Positions 11,984 through 20,436 of a stretch of DNA of 33,489 nucleotides are shown here, piece after piece. The translations under genes and the position numbers were made by a program. Position 1 is the first letter of the stretch. Every line of letters begins with the position of its first letter. The notes beneath the pieces were generated by a model, which was not told the DNA's origin, searched no databases, and was given only the letters and a program-made list of their open reading frames with translations. The stretch is from Methylobacterium sp. J-088 (lineage in GTDB: Bacteria > Pseudomonadota > Alphaproteobacteria > Rhizobiales > Beijerinckiaceae): positions 1 to 33,489 of the forward strand of contig NZ_JAKSYH010000037.1 in the NCBI RefSeq assembly GCF_022829295.1, in the 5' to 3' direction.

Positions 11984-13431
11984 ATGAAGCGCTTCATCGC
12001 AGGCGAGGATCGTCGGCAGATCACGCTCCTTCCCGACGGCTTGGACGACTACATCACCGCCGACAATCCGGTTCGCCTCGTCGAGGTCTCTGTCGATGAG
12101 CTGGATCTAGCCGCGCTCGGCTTCGCGGGCGCCGTGCCGGAGGCAACGGACCGTCCGGCCTATCACCCGGCGACGCTGCTCAAGATCTGCCTTTACGGTT
12201 ACCTCAACCGCGTCCCGTCGAGCCGCCGCCTCGAACGCGCGAGCCAGCCCAACATCGAGCTGATCTGGCTCACCGGCCGGCTGATGCCCGACTCTAAGAC
12301 GCTGGCCGACTTCCGCAGGGACAATGGCCCGGCCATTCAGGCGGCCTGCGCGCAGTTCGTAGTGCTGTGCCGCCAGTTGAACCTGTTCAGTAAGACCGTC
12401 GTCGCGATCGATGGCAGCAAGTTCAAGGCGGTCAACAACCGCGACAAGAACTACACCGCCGCCAAGGTCGAAGCCCGGCTGGCGCAGGTCGAGACGAGCA
12501 TCGGCCGCTACCGCGCGGCGCTGGATCGGGCCGACCGCGTGCCGAGCGATGTCGCCGAGGCGCGCACGACGCGGCTCAACGAGAAGATCGCTCGCCTGCG
12601 CGAGCCGATGCAGGTCCTTCAGGCGATGGGTCGGCAGGTCGAGGCCGCCCCCGACGGCCAAGTCTCGCTGACCGATCCCGATGCGCGCTCCATGGCGGCC
12701 AGCGGCAAGGGCACCGGCACGGTCGGCTACAACGTCCAGGCCGCGGTCGATACCAACCACCACCTGATCGTGGCGCATGCGGTGACCAACGTCGGCAGCG
12801 ACCGGGCGCAGCTCGCACCGATGGGCCTCCTGGCGCAGGCCGCGACGGGATGCGCGACGCTCACGGTGCGGGCCGACCGGGGCTACCGCAACGGGGGCAG
12901 GTGCCGGGCTGCGAGGGCACGGGCGTGCTGCCGTACGTGCCCAAGACCCTGACCTCGGTCCATGCGAAGCGCGGCCTCTTCACGGGATGGGACTTCATCT
13001 ACGACGCTGGACATGACCCCTACATCTGTCCGGCCGGCCAGCGCCTGACCGAGGGGCTTGTCCGGTCCGATCGCCGAACCGAGGGCGACGCGATGGACCA
13101 CTACCGCAACCTGACGGCCTGTCTCGATTGTGCGCTCGAGCCCCGCTGCCCGCCCGCAGAGACGCGGCGGGTCAGACGGTGGGTGCACGAGGACGTGCTC
13201 GATGCGATGCAGGAGCGGCTCGACCGGATGCCGGACGCGATGAAGATCCGTCGCCAGACGGTGGAGCACCCGTTCGGCACACTGAAGGCTTGGATGGGAG
13301 CAACACACTTCCTGACCCGGACCTTGGCGACGGTCAGGACCGAGATGCGCGTGCAGGTTCTGGCCTACGACATGAAGCGGATGATCCAGATCTTCGGGGT
13401 CGGTCCGCTGATGGCAGCGATCCGAGCCTGA
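11984..13431 (+). pseudogene. IS1182-family transposase, frameshifted
   Basis: DDE transposase. The first frame (11984-about 12897) has the family start MKRFIAGEDRRQ, a ITLLPDGLDDYI segment, VVAIDGSKFKAVN with the first catalytic Asp, and VRADRGY near the second. At the run of five G at 12893-12897 the sense continues in the next frame as QVPGCEGTGVLPYVPKT, then YICPAGQ, a cysteine cluster (CLDCALEPRC) and the C-terminal HPFGTLKAWMG and MKRMIQIFG to 13431. One missing C after GGGGGC restores one protein of about 482 residues. The shift is in the -1 sense, so ribosomal slippage on the G run is possible in principle, but this family normally has one continuous frame. A strong AGGAGG-like site (TGAGGAGG) precedes ATG 11984. 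Confidence 0.85.
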
Positions 13432-13489
13432 GGCCCACCACCGCACGCCGCGACACGACTCCGCGCGTCACCCCAAATCCTGAAGGATC

Positions 13490-13507
13490 TGCGTTCTCAC
13501 ACGGCCT
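13490..13507 (-). repeat. right inverted repeat of the IS1182 element
   Basis: The reverse complement reads AGGCCGTGTGAGAACGCA, the partner of the left end at 11927. Confidence 0.75.
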
Positions 13508-13624
13508 CGGTGGGTAGCGGACGTTCCGGATGGCGGTGCGGCCGCTTATCTGACGGCGATCTAATTTCCCTGATGTGACAGTCGTGAGCTTGTAAGAACA
13601 AACCCTGGCGCGCATGGCTGCCCC

Positions 13625-13822
13625 ATGTCCGTGCGTCGCACCGTCACCGTCTCGATCGCACCGGAACAGGACGCGCTCCTTCGCGCCTTCCTTGCCTCCG
13701 GCCGCTACCGCAACATCAGCGAGGTCATGCGCTCCGCGCTCCGTCTTTTGGAGCGTGACGAGGCCGTGGCCCTCTCGGCGATCAGAAATTCTGGTGTCAG
13801 CCATGAGGTGCTGCGTGGCTGA
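13625..13822 (+). CDS. truncated ParD-type (CopG/RHH) antitoxin
   Basis: A 65-residue protein whose first ~45 residues are a textbook ParD ribbon-helix-helix DNA-binding and dimerisation domain: RTVTVSIAPEQDALLRAFLASGRYRNISEVMRSALRLLE. Usual ParD antitoxins have about 80-95 residues with an acidic helical tail that wraps the ParE toxin. Here the tail after LLERDEA is short and unlike the family (VALSAIRNSGVSHEVLRG). No ParE-like gene follows; the next gene, a hybrid kinase, overlaps it instead. It may be an orphan DNA-binding remnant, or a small autoregulator of the kinase gene. ATG 13625 is well supported because the domain starts at once. Confidence 0.7.
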   Translation: MSVRRTVTVSIAPEQDALLRAFLASGRYRNISEVMRSALRLLERDEAVALSAIRNSGVSHEVLRG

Positions 13823-16685
13823 GCTGACAGGCCAGCCGGGCGGGTTCCTCAAGGGCGGCGGAGAGATGGGCGCGCTCATGCGTGCCTACGATTGGTCGAC
13901 GACCACACTCGGGCCAAAGGAGCGCTGGCCTCAATCGCTCGTGACGCTCGTGCGCGTCATGCTCAATTCGCAACAACCCATGTTCATCGCGTGGGGGCCG
14001 GACCGCACCCTGGTCTACAACGACACCTACGCGCCGATGCTGGGCGGGAGGCACCCGTCAGCCCTCGGACGCCCGTTCTTCGAGATCTGGCCTGAGGTCC
14101 GGGACGCGGTGGGTGCTTTAATGGACCGCGTGTTCACGGGCGACCCCGTGCACATGGATGACCTCCAACTCACCCTTCATCGCAACGGCTATCCCGAGGA
14201 AACCCACTTCGCGTTCTCCTACACCCCCGTCTTTGGGGATGACGGAGCCGTCGCCGGCCTGTTCTGTGCCTGCACCGAGACAACTCGTCAGGTCCTTGCC
14301 GAGCGCCAGGCCGCGTCCGAACGGCAGCGGCAGCGGGTGATGCTGCAGCAGATGCCGGGGTTCGTCGCGGTGCTGCGGGACCCACCTCACATCTTCGAGT
14401 ACGTCAACGACGCCTATGTCACGATTGCCGGGCAACGCGACTACCTGGGGCGCAGCGCCCGCGAGGTGTTCCCGGAGGTCGAAGGCAAGGGGTTCTTCGA
14501 GCTGCTCGACCGGGTCTACAAGACCGGCGAGGCGTACACGGCCAGCAATCAGCCGATCCGGTTCGCCGGCGATGACGCCGATCGCTTCATCACCTTCATC
14601 TATCAGCCCATTCGCGACGCGGCGGGCGCCGTCACCGGCATCTTCGTCGGTGGGTACGAGATGACCGACCAAGTGCGCGCGCGCGCCGCGCTAGCTGAAA
14701 GCGAGAGCCGCTACCGCGCCCTGTTCGAGAGCATAGACGTCGGGTTCTGCATCATCGAGTTGAGGTTCGAGGGCGATCGCGCCGTCGATTATCGCATCGT
14801 CGAGGCCAATCCCGCTTTCGAACGGCAGACCGGGGCCAACGTCCTCGGTTTATGGGTAAGCGAGTTCGCGCCCGATCTCGAACACCATTGGTTCGAGACC
14901 TACGGGCATGTCGCGCTGACCGGCGAACCGGCGCATTTCGAGAACAAGGCGGACGTGTTCGGGCGGTGGTTCGACGTGCGCGCGCTCCGCGTCGGTGACC
15001 CGGGGGAGCATCGCGTCGCGGTCCTGTTCAGTGACATCTCCGAACGGAAGCGCATGGAGGATGCACTCCGCGTCATGAACACGACGCTGGAGCGACAGGT
15101 TTCCGAACGGACGGCGGAGCGGAATTTCCTCGCGACCATCGTCGAGCGCACCGACGTCCTGGTGATGGCCGCGGACCTGAACTACACCATCCTGGCCATC
15201 AACAAAGCGAATGCCGACGAGTTCGAGCGCATCTACGGCGTGCGCCCCAAGGTTGGCGATAACATGCTCGATCTGCTCGCGGACCAGCCGGAGCATCAGG
15301 CGCAGGTACGGGCCGGATGGGGCCGGGGGCTTGCCGGCGAGGAAACCACCTTCGTTGAGGACTATGGCGATCCCGAGCGGACCCGTCCCTATTACGAGAT
15401 CAAGTTCCGCACCCTGCGCGATGAACGCGGCGAGCGCGTGGGTTGCTACCAGTTCGTGGCCGACGTCACGGAACGGTTGCGCGGCCAGGCTGAGCTGGCC
15501 CAGGCTCAGGAAGCCCTGCGCCAATCGCAGAAGATGGAGGCGGTGGGCCAACTCACCGGAGGCTTAGCTCACGACTTCAACAACCTGCTGGCGGGCATCT
15601 CCGGCTCACTGGAGCTGATGCAGACCCGGATGCAGCAGGGCCGCCTTACGGACGTGGACCGCTACATGACGGCGGCACAGGGGGCAGCCAAGCGCGCTGC
15701 GGCCCTGACGCATCGCCTCCTCGCGTTCTCGCGCCGCCAGACGCTCGATCCGAAGCCCACCGACGTGACCCGGCTTGCCACGGGCATGCACGACCTGATC
15801 CAGCGAACGGTCGGACCCGGCATCCCGGTCGAGGTCGTCGGCGCGACCAATGGCTGGCCTGCCTTGGTGGACCCGCCGCAGCTTGAGAACGCGCTTCTGA
15901 ACCTCTGCATCAATGCGCGCGACGCGATGCCGGATGGGGGCACCATCACCGTCGAGACCGCAAACAAGTGGATGGACGAGCGGGCCGCGCGACAGCACGA
16001 CTTGCCCGAGGGGCAGTACCTTAGCCTTTGCGTGACCGACACCGGCACCGGCATGCCACCTGAGGTCGTCGCCAGGGCATTCGACCCGTTCTTCACGACG
16101 AAGCCCATCGGCGAGGGGACCGGCCTCGGCCTGTCGATGATCTACGGCTTCGCCCAGCAGTCAGGCGGGCAGGTTCGGATCTACTCGGAGGTCGGGCAGG
16201 GCACCACGGTGTGCATCTACCTGCCGCGCCACTATGGGGAGGTCGAGGATGAGACGAGAGATCAAACGATCGGCGAACTGCCACGCTCCGAGGCTGGTGA
16301 GACGGTCCTGATCGTCGACGACGAGCCGACCGTGCGCATGCTGATCACCGACATCCTTGAAGACCTCGGCTACGCGGCGATCGAGGCTGGAGACAGTGCC
16401 ACTGGCCTCAAGGTGCTGCAATCGGACGTGCGTATCGACCTGCTGGTCACGGATGTTGGGCTGCCGGGTGGCATGAACGGGCGGCAGATGGCCGACGCCG
16501 CGCGGGTCCACCGTCCTGAACTAAAGGTGTTATTCATCACGGGCTACGCAGAGAACGCAATCCTCGGCAACGGGACGCTTCCGCCGGGCATGGCGGTGCT
16601 AACCAAGCCGTTCGCGATGGACCGCATGGCTGCGCGCATCCGCTCGATGATCGAGGGCAGCAAGGAGCAGGCGCTGCGCTCATAG
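13803..16685 (+). CDS. four-PAS hybrid histidine kinase
   Basis: A 960-residue soluble hybrid kinase. Four PAS-type domains lie at about 20-165, 175-290, 300-415 and 435-555, with a short coiled coil (LERQVSERTAERN) between the last two. HisKA carries H590 in [11 protein letters not shown]. The HATPase has LNLCINARDAMPDGG, DTGTGMPP, FTTKPIGEGTGLGLSM and YSEVGQGTT. The C-terminal receiver has D884 in LLVTDVGLPGGMNG and the Lys of LTKPFAMD. The core is a close paralogue of the kinase at 24011. ATG 13803 or GTG 13815 both overlap the end of the ParD-like gene, which implies coupling; ATG 13866 (MGALMRAYDW), with GGCGGAGAG upstream, is the third candidate. It has no output domain and no adjacent DNA-binding regulator, so phosphate would be passed on through a phosphotransfer partner. 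Confidence 0.88.
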   Translation: MRCCVAELTGQPGGFLKGGGEMGALMRAYDWSTTTLGPKERWPQSLVTLVRVMLNSQQPMFIAWGPDRTLVYNDTYAPMLGGRHPSALGRPFFEIWPEVRDAVGALMDRVFTGDPVHMDDLQLTLHRNGYPEETHFAFSYTPVFGDDGAVAGLFCACTETTRQVLAERQAASERQRQRVMLQQMPGFVAVLRDPPHIFEYVNDAYVTIAGQRDYLGRSAREVFPEVEGKGFFELLDRVYKTGEAYTASNQPIRFAGDDADRFITFIYQPIRDAAGAVTGIFVGGYEMTDQVRARAALAESESRYRALFESIDVGFCIIELRFEGDRAVDYRIVEANPAFERQTGANVLGLWVSEFAPDLEHHWFETYGHVALTGEPAHFENKADVFGRWFDVRALRVGDPGEHRVAVLFSDISERKRMEDALRVMNTTLERQVSERTAERNFLATIVERTDVLVMAADLNYTILAINKANADEFERIYGVRPKVGDNMLDLLADQPEHQAQVRAGWGRGLAGEETTFVEDYGDPERTRPYYEIKFRTLRDERGERVGCYQFVADVTERLRGQAELAQAQEALRQSQKMEAVGQLTGGLAHDFNNLLAGISGSLELMQTRMQQGRLTDVDRYMTAAQGAAKRAAALTHRLLAFSRRQTLDPKPTDVTRLATGMHDLIQRTVGPGIPVEVVGATNGWPALVDPPQLENALLNLCINARDAMPDGGTITVETANKWMDERAARQHDLPEGQYLSLCVTDTGTGMPPEVVARAFDPFFTTKPIGEGTGLGLSMIYGFAQQSGGQVRIYSEVGQGTTVCIYLPRHYGEVEDETRDQTIGELPRSEAGETVLIVDDEPTVRMLITDILEDLGYAAIEAGDSATGLKVLQSDVRIDLLVTDVGLPGGMNGRQMADAARVHRPELKVLFITGYAENAILGNGTLPPGMAVLTKPFAMDRMAARIRSMIEGSKEQALRS

Positions 16686-17012
16686 TCGTGTGTCCGCTAT
16701 GGGTGACTATCGGATTTTGGCTCTTGATCCGACAGCGGACGTTCCGCATCCGACCCAACTTTGCCGTTAGCCGTCATCCCCGCCGTAATCCGGAAGCGGT
16801 CGTCCGTTTTGCTGCCGCTTCCAGGAGTTCCTACCGGAGTTGCCGGGTTGGGGCTCGTTTTCGTCAGGGAAGCCGGGGCTCACGCTGCGAAGAGTTCGGA
16901 ATCGATCGGGGCGTGATCGACCCGTGGGTCAAGTTCCAACGTCTTTTCGCGAGCGCTGCAGGGAGGCGCGGATGGAGGACGAAATCACGGCCTACCGGTC
17001 GCCACCGACTGG
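16686..17012. other. 327-base convergent intergenic region
   Basis: It lies between the 3' ends of two convergent kinase genes. No coding frame is supported. A stretch around 16790-16830 has GGAAGCGGTCGTCC...GCTGCCGCTTCC, where GGAAGCGG and CCGCTTCC can pair as an 8-bp stem with a loop of about 19 nt. This might act in transcript termination or be a remnant repeat. Confidence 0.4.
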
Positions 17013-19876
17013 CTAGCCCCGGGGCGGGCCGGTCCCCGCGTCGCGTTCCGCCAGGGCCCGACGGAGTTCGAGTTGGGCCATGACCTGAGCGGCCAAGGCC
17101 TGGAGCCCTTCCGATCGCTCCGGCGAGAGTCTCTCGGGCCGGGGGACCGTATCGATGACGCAGAGGCTGCCGAGCGCCTCGCCGTCCGGTGTTAAGAGCG
17201 GGGCTCCCGCGTAGAATCGGATGTGGGTTCCCCCGTCACCAGCGGGTTTCGCCGGGTGCGCTCGTCCTTATTCAAATCCGCGATGACCAGGGGCGTGCTC
17301 TGCCGGATGGCATGGGAGCAGACCGACGAACGCAGGTCGGTCTGGCATTGGTCGAACCCGGAGCGCGCCGTGAACCATTGCCGGTCGGTATCGACGAAGC
17401 TGATCAACGCCACGGATGCGGTGCATAGCGTCCTGGCGAGCATCACCACCCCGTCGAAGACCGCCTCCGGGCCACTGTCGAGGATGCGATACCGCGCCAG
17501 CAGCGCCGTCCGGTCCCCGTCGGCGCCGGGCGGTAGGACAGGCTCTGGAAGCATCGCCGCCCCCGCCTTCGGCCCAGACGTGGCGGCGGGTTCGCGGATC
17601 ACCCGGCGGAGCACGCGACCGATCTGCTCGTCCGAGTAGGGCTTGTGCATGACCTCGAAGCCGTGGGTGTCGTCCTGGGACAGCATGTGACTGTGCCCGG
17701 ACGCGAGCACGACCGGCATGCCGGGAAAGCGGGTCCGCAGACGCCGGGCGAGTTCGAGCCCGCCCATCCCGGGCATCACCACGTCGGAGAACACCGCCTG
17801 GAAGCCGGCCCCATCCGTTCCGAGTCGATCCAAGGCCTCCTCGGCGTTCGCAGCCCAGGTCGTAGCGTAGCCGAGATCCTCCAGGATCTGGGTGCAGAAG
17901 CGCCCGACCTCGACGTTGTCCTCGACCACCAGGACGCGCTGGCCGTCGGCGATCGGACCCTGCCGCTCCACGGTCCCTTCGGCCGGCTGCTCGGGAACCT
18001 TCGCCTCGACCTCCGGAAGGTAGAGCGTGAAGGTGGTCCCGCGCCCGACCTCGCTTGTCACGGCCACGTCGCCGCCGGATTGCTTGGTAAAGCCGAACTC
18101 CTGCGACAGGCCGAGCCCCGTGCCCTTGCCGACGGCCTTCGTGGTGTAGAACGGCTCGAAGATCCGCTCGATCAGCCCCGGCTTGATGCCGACGCCCCCG
18201 TCGGTGATCGACAGGGCGACGAACGCTGCCTCGGACCCGGCATGGCCGCGCAGCGGCGGCAACGGGCATCCGCACCGGACCTCCAGCCTCGGCGTTCCCG
18301 AGCCGTCCATCGCGTCGCGGGCGTTGACGGCCATGTTCACCAAGGCGGTCTCGAACTGGCTGCGATCGGCGCGGACCGCGCAGTGTCCGTCCGGGAAGAC
18401 CGTCTCGATGCGGATGCGACAGCCGGTGACGGTATCGAGCATGTCCGCGGCGGCACGAAGCCGCTCGCCGACGTCAAACACCTCCGGGTTCAGGGTCTGG
18501 CGCCGCGCGAAAGCCAGAAACTGGCTGGTAAGCCTCGCGGCCCGGTCGACCGTGTCCGAGACCGCGTCGAGGTAGCGGGCCTTGCGCGCCTCCGGGAGGT
18601 CGGGCCGGCGCAGGAAGTCGACCGACGAGCGGACGATGGTCAGCAGGTTGTTGAAGTCGTGCGCGACGCCCCCGGTCAACTGGCCGACCGCCTCCATCTT
18701 CTGGGCTTGGCGTAGGGCGTCCTCGGTGACGCGTTGGTCGGTCAGGGCGGTGGCAATGCGGATTTCCAGGGTTTCGTTCAGGTCGCGCAGAGCGTTCGAT
18801 GCCTGGGCACGCTCCACGGCGTTCCAGGTCCGGGTGGCGACGTCCCGGACGAGGCCGATCTCGGCCTCGGCCCATTCGCGCACCACGCCCTGCCCGACGA
18901 CGATGCTGCCTTCGAGCAAGCCTTCCCCCATCATCGGAACGTCAAGGAGCGCCCGGACGCCGTCCTGTGCGACGTTGGCCGTAGGATCGGGCTTGTCCGC
19001 CGTGTCGGCGACGGCGACGACGCGTCTGGACTGGAGGGTCGCAGCGCTTGCCTCGGGCAGTATAAGCTCGACGGGTTGGCCATCGGTCCAGCAATTCGTG
19101 AGCGAGGGCGCATGTTGGCTGTCGACCATGACGAAGCCCGCCACCCGCACGCCCAGATGCCGTCCGACCGCCTCGGTCGCCAGTCCCCGGATGCGTCCCG
19201 GATCGTCAGTCTCGCGCTGGGCTTGGATGAGCCCGAGCAGCAGGCCCTGCCGGGCTTCCCGGGCGGCGAGCGCGGTGAGCAGCCGGGCACGCTCCATCGG
19301 CGACCACGCCCGTTCGGCCTCGGACTGGTCGAGGAGAAGGTGCGCCAGGTCGCCGTGCTCGGACATCAGCGCGAGCATGTCCGGCTCGATCTCAAGCTCG
19401 GGATGAGTCTCGGTCCAATAGTGCGCCGTCCGCACGAAGGCGAGGAAGGCGGTGAGCATCTCCAGGTTGCCCTCGCCGAAGGCGTGACCGACGACCCTGC
19501 GGGCGGGGAGCGACCGGAGCGGTTCCAGGAAGATCACGGTCAGCGCATCGAACAGGTCGGCCTCGCGCTGGCTCCCGGGCGACGGCATGGCCTCGGTAAA
19601 CGTCTCGGCCTCCGGGCGGGCCATCGCGCGTTCGAACCCGGCCTCGCCCGGGATGGGCCGGCGCAGCATCGCCATGGCATGGGCGATCGCCTGGGGCTCG
19701 CATTCGGCGTCGCCCGCAGGGTAGCCGTGCCCGACAAGGAAGCCGACGTGGCGGACAATGCAGTACCGCACCTCGCAAAAGCGGGAGAGGTGGACGAACA
19801 GCCGTTCCTTGAACAGCGACCGCAGCGGGCTGTCGAAGTAGGCCGAGCGCGCGAAGTCCCGAAGGCGGTCGATCAA
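17013..19876 (-). pseudogene. hybrid kinase with AhpD-like N-terminus and C-terminal GAF, frameshifted near the 3' end
   Basis: Open from ATG 19876 to a stop at 17192 (894 residues). Residues 1-200 resemble the helical AhpD/carboxymuconolactone-decarboxylase fold: FCEVRYCIVRHVGF holds C34, C39 and H43, but the usual C-x2-C is not kept because the first Cys position is Val36. A GAF-like region (about 215-360) and a coiled coil follow. HisKA has H406 in [11 protein letters not shown], the HATPase has GKGTGLGLS, and the receiver has D698 in FSDVVMPGMGG and HKPYSD. From about 780 a GAF starts ([24 protein letters not shown]). One C is missing near 17225, so [13 protein letters not shown] becomes GEPTSDST and stops. 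The rest of the GAF ([23 protein letters not shown]) continues in the next frame to TAG 17013-17015. The kinase and receiver domains are intact, so a shortened but working protein is possible. Confidence 0.8.
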
Positions 19877-20436
19877 CCCCGGCGCCGAGGCGGCGTGCAG
19901 AAGAAGTTCGGGAGCACGCCGAGCCGCGTGGCGATGTCGTTCTGCAAGGGCGTGCGCATCCGCGGCGTGGCGCCTCGGTTGGACAGGGACATCACGGCCG
20001 TCGGGAGCTTCCTTCCGGATAGGCCCGACGGTTCCCGCGGGGCGTGGGCGACGGAGAGGGCCGACGGCTTTCGGTCACATGGTACCTCGGAACCGTTCGT
20101 GCTCGCGCGAACGGGCCTTAACGCCGGAACCTCCTCCCGGTCGATCAGGCGCAGGGCCGCTCATACGTATGTCCTGATATTGCCGTGGCGACCGGACCGC
20201 AGGCCGTCCCGCTCGACGGTGATCGGGACGGCGATAGTTCCGCGCAACGGCATTGCGGCGATTTGTCGGACAAGCCTGACCCCTGCAAGCTCGCCTCCCT
20301 GGGGACGTCCTGCATCGGGGTGAGACCCATGTGCGGTCCGGGAAACCATTGATGCCTGTCGGCCGACCGGGGTCGACGGCCTGCGGCGACATGACGGAAG
20401 CGTGTTTCTGATGCCACGGAACGCATCGACGGTTCC
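19877..20436. other. 560-base divergent intergenic region
   Basis: It separates two divergently read kinase genes and should hold both promoters. Frames in it have no recognisable domain. The right part (about 20150-20430) has lower GC than its surroundings, as expected for a promoter region, but no clear -35/-10 pair stands out. Confidence 0.4.

Larger units (their letters stand above)
11927..13507 (+). mobile_element. IS1182-family insertion sequence
   Basis: About 1.58 kb. The left end AGGCTGTGTGAAAACGCG (from 11927) and the reverse complement of the right end, AGGCCGTGTGAGAACGCA (13490-13507), match at 15 of 18 positions and bracket a single IS1182-type transposase gene. The exact outer base and the target duplication cannot be fixed by eye. 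Confidence 0.8.

Noticed and set aside
13625..16685. Antitoxin-kinase fusion protein
   Set aside because: The ParD-like frame ends with TGA at 13820-13822, and the kinase is read in a different frame; they overlap but are not fused.
18734..20323. 529-codon plus-strand frame opposite the AhpD-like kinase
   Set aside because: A shadow of the kinase gene on the other strand; no recognisable domains.
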